DNA of 17,789 bases, taken from the NCBI GenBank assembly GCA_026389415.1, contig JAPLHX010000225.1, positions 1 through 17,789 of the forward strand, in the 5' to 3' direction. The stretch comes from Coprothermobacterota bacterium. GTDB lineage: Bacteria; Caldisericota; JANLFM01. The translations under genes were made by a program, and so were the position numbers. Within the stretch, counting starts at the first letter, position 1; every line of letters begins with the position of its first letter. The notes below the pieces were generated by a model that worked only from the letters and a program-made list of their open reading frames with translations, was not told the DNA's origin and did not search any database. This document shows, piece by piece, positions 12,972-17,789 of this stretch.

Positions 12972-14128
12972 TCAGAAGGAATGGAACCGACTACTCCCTG
13001 CACGAACCAATCGACTTGCTGCAATTCCTCGTAGTTCAGTGTCTTCCCTTCGGGGACCCGCACCTTCCCTTGCTGATCGGCTAAGGGGCCGGCAAAGATT
13101 TGCTCCAAACCAAACGTGCCCGCTTCCATCTGCGCTTTCACTTCGCGGACTAGCTCTTTTCCCGCTTCGGGAGCGAAGATAGATGGTGTCGTGAAATCCA
13201 CCGTTCTTTGCTGCAAGCCGCCCCAGAAGGCATTGGCCGTCCAGGTGTTTTGTTGGATCTGGTGCACGGTGCTGATGTAATATTCGCCCCAATTCCACAC
13301 CACGCTGGCCAGTACGGCTTTGGCCGCGAAGGGTGCCATATCTGAGTTGAACCCGATAGAGAAGATGCCCCGTTCCTGGGCAATTTGCTGTGGCACAGGC
13401 GTATCCTGGTGTTGGGCAATCACGTCACAGCCGATATCGATCAGTGTGGTGGTTTCGGATCGCTCTTTTTCCGGGTCCGCCCAGTCCATCGTCCAGCCGA
13501 CCACCACAGTCGCTTGGGAGTTGGCGCGGCGCGCGCCCAGCGTGAAGGCATCGATTTCGCGGATGATGTCATCCAGCGGGTAGGCCGCTACAAAGCCGAT
13601 CTGGTTGGTTTGGGTGGTGCTTCCGGCTAGCAAACCGGCCAAGTAAAATGGCTCCCCAATTTTGCCGTAGTAGGTGCTGATGTTGGCTGTCGTTTGATCT
13701 CCTTCACATTGTAGGAAGCGAACCTGAGGAAATTCATCCGCCACCGAAGAAACAGCGTCTGCAAACACAATGGAGGTGGAAACAATCAAGTCGTATCCCT
13801 CTTCGGCTAGTTTACGCAAGACGGAGACGGCTTCGGGCCCAGCCGGAGTATCTTCCAGATAGATGGTTTGCAAGCCGGGGATTGCACTTACCAATGCCCG
13901 GCGACCCTCTTCGTGGGCTTGCGTCCAGCCGCCGTCGCTGATTTTGCCATAATAGAGGAAGGCAATGCACAGGGGTTGCGCCGTGGGGCTGGTCGTTGTC
14001 GGTGGCGAGAAAGAGGGAGAGGAGGGTGCTGATTGGCAACCGGTCAGCAATAAGCAGGGCACAAGCAATATCGGCACCCAACAACGGGCGAGGAGTGCGG
14101 GGCACAAGCGATGACAAGAAGTCCTCAT
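12968..14128 (-). CDS. BMP/Med-family nucleoside-binding lipoprotein, 386 aa
   Basis: A lipobox LLTGC places the lipidated cysteine at residue 31, followed by a Ser/Pro/Thr-rich tether. The mature domain CIAFLYYGKISDGGWTQAHEEG is the basic membrane protein (Bmp/PnrA/Med) pattern, continuing with YDLIVSTSI, the GDQTT ... YYGKIGEPFYLAGLLAG segment and FNSDMAPFAAKAVLASVVWNWG. Relatives bind purine nucleosides, or serve as substrate-binding or sensory proteins. No ABC permease or ATPase is adjacent. The ATG at 14128 has no Shine-Dalgarno; the predicted promoter puts the transcript start on or next to the A of ATG, so the message is probably leaderless. The gene converges on the SLH/YkuD gene and diverges from nuoJ. 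Confidence 0.9.
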   Translation of the reverse strand: MRTSCHRLCPALLARCWVPILLVPCLLLTGCQSAPSSPSFSPPTTTSPTAQPLCIAFLYYGKISDGGWTQAHEEGRRALVSAIPGLQTIYLEDTPAGPEAVSVLRKLAEEGYDLIVSTSIVFADAVSSVADEFPQVRFLQCEGDQTTANISTYYGKIGEPFYLAGLLAGSTTQTNQIGFVAAYPLDDIIREIDAFTLGARRANSQATVVVGWTMDWADPEKERSETTTLIDIGCDVIAQHQDTPVPQQIAQERGIFSIGFNSDMAPFAAKAVLASVVWNWGEYYISTVHQIQQNTWTANAFWGGLQQRTVDFTTPSIFAPEAGKELVREVKAQMEAGTFGLEQIFAGPLADQQGKVRVPEGKTLNYEELQQVDWFVQGVVGSIPSD

Positions 14129-14134
14129 GAATCA

Positions 14135-14163
14135 GGTATACGCTGAAGCAATTTGTTTGACAA
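14135..14163 (-). promoter_or_regulatory. Promoter of the BMP lipoprotein gene, predicted leaderless transcript
   Basis: On the minus strand TTGTCA (14158-14163) and TATACC (14135-14140) are 17 bases apart. The start point falls at about 14128, the A of the ATG, which agrees with the absence of a ribosome site. The -35 overlaps the -35 of the divergent nuoJ promoter by five bases. Confidence 0.5.
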
Positions 14164-14184
14164 CTCTGGAAAGCAACATATAAT
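14157..14184 (+). promoter_or_regulatory. Consensus sigma-70 promoter of the nuoJKLM unit
   Basis: TTGACA (14157-14162) and TATAAT (14179-14184) are both perfect hexamers with a 16-base spacer. Initiation near 14191 gives a leader of about 80 bases before the ATG at 14272. This is by far the strongest promoter in the window. Confidence 0.75.
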
Positions 14185-14271
14185 AAAACGTCGTTGCGAG
14201 GGCAGTGGCCTTCGTTTCGCTTATTCGGCAACCTTGCAGGGAAAAACCGGAATCGCGGGAGCTCAGAAAAC

Positions 14272-14748
14272 ATGACGTATCTGACCATGGCCTTTCTTAT
14301 TTTGTTTGCTGTCCTGGCCATTCTCCTCCCCAGCACCTTGATGAGCGTACTTTCCTTGGCCGCCGTCTCGGCTCTTCTCTCCATTGTCTTCTTCCAGCTG
14401 GGGGCGCCTGTGGCAGGAGTGTTTGAACTATCGGTGGGAGCGGGGCTGATTACCGTGCTGGCAGTATTAACGATCAGCTTCATCCAGGCACGGAAGGTGA
14501 AGAAGCAGATTCGGACGGAGCTATGGATTGTTGCTAGCTTCGCGGCCGCTGCCTTGTTTTTCTTCATCTTCAACAGCTTGAGCCCCTGGGTCTCTCCTTC
14601 CTCTGTGCCACCAGTCAATTGGGGGGCGGTGGGGGAAGTGCTTTGGCGCCTGCGGGCATTTGACTTGCTTCCACAGGCTCTGGTGATCCTCTCTGCCGTG
14701 CTGGGCATTCTCGTGCTGCTACGGCCGGAGAAAGTGGAAACACCTTGA
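14272..14748 (+). CDS. nuoJ: NuoJ-like complex I membrane subunit, 158 aa
   Basis: The protein has about five membrane helices, in the usual NuoJ position directly before nuoK. The stretch IVFFQLGAPVAGVFELSVGAG aligns with the NuoJ core (VFFSLGAYFAGALEIIVYAG in E. coli, from memory). The pi-bulge VYAG of helix 3 reads VGAG here, as in related Mrp/MBH-type subunits. NuoJ forms part of the E-channel that couples quinone chemistry to the antiporter-like subunits. The start chosen is the ATG at 14272, with GGGAG about ten bases upstream; a longer reading from 14194 would place polar residues before the first helix. The TGA overlaps the TTG start of nuoK. A consensus promoter precedes the gene, so transcription of the block starts here. 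Confidence 0.8.
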   Translation: MTYLTMAFLILFAVLAILLPSTLMSVLSLAAVSALLSIVFFQLGAPVAGVFELSVGAGLITVLAVLTISFIQARKVKKQIRTELWIVASFAAAALFFFIFNSLSPWVSPSSVPPVNWGAVGEVLWRLRAFDLLPQALVILSAVLGILVLLRPEKVETP

Positions 14749-15044
14749 GCGAGAACTTACTTCCCTACGTCTTTGTCCTCTTTGGCCTGGGTCTTTTCTG
14801 TCTTCTCACCCAGCGCAATCTGATCAAACTTTTAGTCGGACTGGAATTGCTGGGTAAGGCCACCACATTGGCAATCGTCTGGAGTGGGGTTTTGCGGAAT
14901 ACGCCGGACTATGCGCAAAGCCTGGCTTTGATGGTGATCGCGATTGAAGTAATGGTAGTGGCAATCTTCCTAGCCTTGATTAACGCCTTTCACCAAAAAT
15001 CCCAAAATTTGGACACCGATGACTTGCGGAGATTAAAAGGATGA
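14745..15044 (+). CDS. nuoK: NADH-quinone oxidoreductase subunit K, 99 aa
   Basis: A three-helix protein of the standard NuoK length. The conserved membrane glutamates are present at 34 (VGLELLG) and near residue 67 (VIAIEV), corresponding to E. coli Glu36 and Glu72. The C-terminus FHQKSQNLDTDDLRRLKG matches the conserved QNL.ID end of NuoK. It is part of the E-channel/proton path of complex I. The start is a TTG at 14745 overlapping the nuoJ stop (TTGA), and the stop overlaps the nuoL start (ATGA), so the three genes are translationally coupled. No ATG start exists for this frame. Confidence 0.92.
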   Translation: MSENLLPYVFVLFGLGLFCLLTQRNLIKLLVGLELLGKATTLAIVWSGVLRNTPDYAQSLALMVIAIEVMVVAIFLALINAFHQKSQNLDTDDLRRLKG

Positions 15045-16861
15045 GCGGCGAACTGGCTGGCTGGTTGATGCTGTTGTTACCCTATGCCGGCGCGGCGCTG
15101 GTTCCTCTGCTCAACTTTCTTTCCTCCCGCGTAGTACCATATTTTGCCGTTCTGGTAGGGTTGGCTTCCTCGGTGGTGGCATTCTTCATTTTGGGAGCGC
15201 CGAATACAGCCGGCGTGAGCTTGAACTGGTTGCCGGGTGTGCTGAAAACCGGCTTGTCCCTGGATGTCCTTTCCGTAGTTCCCGCCTTAATCGCGACCTG
15301 GATCGGTTTCCTGGTGCTAATCTACTCTCTCGGCTACATGAAGGGGGAGGAGAACCTCAGCCGCTATTTCTCCTTGACCTTGCTGTTCATCGGCTCAATG
15401 GTGGGAATGTCGATGGCCGACAATTTCTTGGCGCTTTTCTTTTTCTGGGAAGTGATGGGGGTTTGCTCCTACGCTTTAATCGGCTTTTTCTACAAGGATC
15501 CGAAAGCGGCCGCGGCCGGTGTAAAGGCTTTCCTTACGACCAAGATCGGTGACGTGGGCTTGATTACAGCAATCCTCGTGCTCTACGCCAACACCGGTAC
15601 CTTCGCCATCGGCCAGAACCTGGAAATGGCGGCCTCGCTGGGCGCGCCGATCCTGGGAATAGTTTCTTTCGGCTTCATCATGGGTGCCGTAGGAAAATCG
15701 GCTCAGTTACCACTGCATGTCTGGCTGCCGGACGCAATGGAAGCCCCAACCACCATCTCCGCCTTGATCCATGCTGCCACAATGGTCAACGCAGGTGTTT
15801 ATCTGTTGGCTCGCGTTTATCCTTTGTTGACCCAAGCTCCCTGGTCGTTGATGCTGGTGCAGTGGATTGGCGCCCTCACCGCATTGTTGGGATCGCTGCT
15901 AGCCACATTCAACTTCGATTTGAAACGAATCCTCGCCTACTCCACCATTTCCCAACTGGGGTACATGGTGATGGCTGTTGGCTTGGGCGCGGTGTTCGCT
16001 TCCCAATTCCACCTTTTTTCCCACGCCATCTTCAAGGCCTTGCTCTTCCTGGGAGCCGGTGCGGTGGTTCACGCGATTGGTACTCGTGATATTCGCCGAA
16101 TGGGTGGACTGAAAAAGGTGATGCCGGTCGTGGGAGTGACCTTCTTTGTAGGCGCCCTGGCTTTAATGGGGTTTCCCATGTTGAACGGTTTCTTCTCTAA
16201 GGATCTGATCCTGGAAAGCGCGCTAGTCGACGCGGCGTGGGGTCCCTTGATCGTGGCGGGTCTGGCGGCGTTGCTCACTGCATTCTATGCCCTGCGCACC
16301 ACCGCTGCGGTTTTTTGGGGAAAAGCCCGCTACAAAGGTCATCCGCATCGCACTCCCTGGGTGATGAGCAGCCCCTTGGTGCTGCTGGCTTTGGCCACTT
16401 TCGTCTCCTGGTTGCTCATCGGACCGATCACGGCGGCCTGGAATGCCGCCAATCTGGCAGCGCCGGAGTTGACCATCCCGGAGCTGCTTCTGGAAACGTT
16501 CACCGCACCTGCATTCTTCATTACACTGGGAGTGATCTTCGGCGGCTTGTTGCTATTTGTCTACCGCAAGCCGATCGGCAAGACCGTGCGCGAGCGTATG
16601 CCCCGCCTGCTTCGCGCCACTTCAGCAGGGCTGGGGTTCGATGCCGTTTATGGCGGATTCTCCCGATTGGTGTATGCCGCCAGCGGGTTCGTCCTGGGCA
16701 TCTGGGACGAGAAAGTGATGGAGGGGATCAACCGGGTGACCGGTTGGTGCAGCTTGCGCCTCAGTGAAGGGTCGCGCGCGCTACAAACCGGAGACATTCA
16801 CTGGAACCTGCTCTACATCGTTCTGACCTTAATCATCCTTTTGGGGATTGTCCTATGGTAG
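15041..16861 (+). CDS. nuoL: NADH-quinone oxidoreductase subunit L, 606 aa
   Basis: This is the terminal antiporter-like subunit of complex I, at normal length (E. coli about 613). The proton-path residues are in place: Glu137 in FFFWEVMG, Lys219 in VGKSAQLPLHVWLPDAMEAP, His244 in SALIHAATMV, Lys332 in HAIFKALLFLGAG and Lys387 in GFFSKDLIL. The C-terminal part contains the amphipathic lateral helix region and a final membrane anchor (about 588-605). It is predicted to pump protons across the cytoplasmic membrane. Its ATG overlaps the nuoK stop, and its TAG overlaps the nuoM ATG (ATGGTAG), so the block is tightly coupled. Confidence 0.95.
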   Translation: MSGELAGWLMLLLPYAGAALVPLLNFLSSRVVPYFAVLVGLASSVVAFFILGAPNTAGVSLNWLPGVLKTGLSLDVLSVVPALIATWIGFLVLIYSLGYMKGEENLSRYFSLTLLFIGSMVGMSMADNFLALFFFWEVMGVCSYALIGFFYKDPKAAAAGVKAFLTTKIGDVGLITAILVLYANTGTFAIGQNLEMAASLGAPILGIVSFGFIMGAVGKSAQLPLHVWLPDAMEAPTTISALIHAATMVNAGVYLLARVYPLLTQAPWSLMLVQWIGALTALLGSLLATFNFDLKRILAYSTISQLGYMVMAVGLGAVFASQFHLFSHAIFKALLFLGAGAVVHAIGTRDIRRMGGLKKVMPVVGVTFFVGALALMGFPMLNGFFSKDLILESALVDAAWGPLIVAGLAALLTAFYALRTTAAVFWGKARYKGHPHRTPWVMSSPLVLLALATFVSWLLIGPITAAWNAANLAAPELTIPELLLETFTAPAFFITLGVIFGGLLLFVYRKPIGKTVRERMPRLLRATSAGLGFDAVYGGFSRLVYAASGFVLGIWDEKVMEGINRVTGWCSLRLSEGSRALQTGDIHWNLLYIVLTLIILLGIVLW

Positions 16862-17789
16862 ACATGCTGCCGCAGGCTAATATCCTGATTCTTCAATTCC
16901 TGGCCTTGCTGGGCGCTCTGGTGATCTGGATTTTCCTTCGCCGGAACGCCCAAGCCGCGGGTGTGCTGGCTTTGCTCTTTGCTCTTGCCCAGCTTGTTTT
17001 CACAGTGGTGATGCTATACCTGCTGCCTTCTGCTGCGACTTTCAGCTTAAACATCGGTCTTAATATCACTTTCCAGTTGGATTCGCTTGCCGGGATCGCC
17101 CTGTTGGTGATTTCCGGCGCCACCGTCATCGCCGTACTCTACTCTTTCCGTGCCAAACAGACGCCGGCGCGCACGCCCTCTTTTTATGCCTTGATGCTGT
17201 TGGTGCTTTTCGGAACCACCGGTGTGGCTCTGGCGCGTGATTTAATCCAGTTTTACATCTTTTGGGAGGCGATGCTGATCCCAGCCTGGTTCCTGGTGTT
17301 GAATTGGAACGAGCAACCAGAAAAAGCCCGCTACACCGGGTTGAAATTCTTCATCATCACGCATGTGGGAGCCGTGTTGATGCTGGCCTCTATCCTTTGG
17401 ATCGTAGCATTGGCGGGGACCGGCAATATGGACGCCCTCGCCGGCTTTCTGCCCACCTTGCCTGCCGGCACGCTAACTGCGATGGCGGCTCTTTTCCTGA
17501 TGGGTTTCATCGTCAAGTTGGCTATCTTCCCCTTTCACACCTGGCTGCCGGATGCTTACACCTCAGCCGTAATGCCGGTAACACTGATCCTGGTCGGGGT
17601 AATGACCAACATTGGCATTTATGGTATGGCTCGTTTCCTACCCTTCTTCCCTTCGACCGGCACGACTCCACTTTCCTTACCGCTGCTGATTGCCGCGGTC
17701 GTGACGATGTTTTACGGTGGAGCGATGGCTCTGGTGGAGAAAAATATCAAGCGGGTGGTGGCATACTCCTCGATCAGCCAGATGGGGTA
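16855..17789 (+). CDS. nuoM: NADH-quinone oxidoreductase subunit M, partial (C-terminus beyond window)
   Basis: The frame is open to the window end, with 311 of roughly 500 residues visible. Motifs include the antiporter-like FWEAMLIPAWFL with Glu138, IVKLAIFPFHTWLPDA with Lys221, and the start of helix 9-10 (KRVVAYSSISQMG). The position 31 residues after Lys221, which is the membrane lysine Lys265 in E. coli NuoM, is Asn252 here (VGVMTNIGIYG), and the usual AH..AP segment reads AYTSAVMP. The start is the ATG at 16855 overlapping the nuoL stop, or the ATG at 16864 inside repeat copy F. In either case the N-terminus contains MLPQAN encoded by the repeat. nuoN would be expected next, outside the window. 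Confidence 0.92.
   Translation, partial: MVDMLPQANILILQFLALLGALVIWIFLRRNAQAAGVLALLFALAQLVFTVVMLYLLPSAATFSLNIGLNITFQLDSLAGIALLVISGATVIAVLYSFRAKQTPARTPSFYALMLLVLFGTTGVALARDLIQFYIFWEAMLIPAWFLVLNWNEQPEKARYTGLKFFIITHVGAVLMLASILWIVALAGTGNMDALAGFLPTLPAGTLTAMAALFLMGFIVKLAIFPFHTWLPDAYTSAVMPVTLILVGVMTNIGIYGMARFLPFFPSTGTTPLSLPLLIAAVVTMFYGGAMALVEKNIKRVVAYSSISQMG
16863..16878 (+). repeat. Short dispersed repeat copy F, overlapping the nuoM start
   Basis: CATGCTGCCGCAGGCT is identical to the first 16 bases of the core. With the preceding GA it matches copies A and B over 18 bases. It lies two bases after the nuoL stop and encodes MLPQA at the NuoM N-terminus, so it sits exactly at a gene junction. Confidence 0.85.

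Noticed and set aside
13812..14708. Long minus-strand open frame covering nuoJ and the lipoprotein 5' end
   Set aside because: It overlaps two well-supported genes and the divergent promoters; composition is that of an antisense shadow of a membrane protein gene.
1..17789. tRNA, rRNA, riboswitch or insertion sequence with transposase
   Set aside because: None was recognisable by eye on either strand; a tRNAscan and Rfam/ISfinder search would be needed to exclude weak cases.

Overview
The window is a moderately GC-rich bacterial chromosome segment. The gene mix points to Chloroflexota, most likely near Anaerolineae: a GPP34-domain protein, an S-layer-homology/L,D-transpeptidase protein, several zinc-ribbon proteins with Pro/Thr-rich linkers, a CrtC-like lipocalin-fold protein, substrate-binding lipoproteins without a nearby transporter, and a complex I J-K-L-M block. 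That placement is inference from gene content; no rRNA or tRNA gene is present to confirm it.

Left third (1-4270), mostly minus strand. Reading leftwards there is a tyrosine-decarboxylase-type PLP enzyme, an acyl carrier protein, the internally deleted remains of an AMP-forming acyl-CoA ligase, an unrecognised 234-residue acidic protein, and a three-ribbon zinc protein cut by the window edge. The 600-base gap 3665-4270 holds the nonsense-broken start of a secreted-protein gene and two tandem copies of a short repeat.

Middle (4271-9839). A CrtC/AttH/Diels-Alderase-family protein (+) ends in a strong hairpin. Two minus-strand genes follow: a secreted, membrane-anchored protein with a duplicated outer domain and an inner zinc ribbon, and a LivJ-type lipoprotein. 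Then come a GPP34 protein (+) and a small polytopic membrane protein (+).

Right part (9840-17789). A GT2 membrane glycosyltransferase, a divergent PlsY-like acyltransferase and an SLH + YkuD wall enzyme form a tight plus-strand operon. This meets a minus-strand BMP-type nucleoside-binding lipoprotein tail to tail, with overlapping stop codons. Back to back with the lipoprotein, a near-perfect sigma-70 promoter starts an overlapping nuoJ-K-L-M series, the proton-pumping membrane arm of complex I; nuoM runs off the end.

The main unexplained signal is a 16-17 bp sequence, CATGCTGCCGCAGGCTG, found six times in 15 kb in both orientations. Two copies extend to an identical 36-bp block and two form a 24-bp tandem pair. 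Copies sit beside both gene remnants, at the nuoL/nuoM junction (where the repeat encodes the NuoM N-terminus), inside the decarboxylase gene, and upstream of two other genes. It behaves like a mobile or recombinogenic short repeat rather than ordinary coding sequence.
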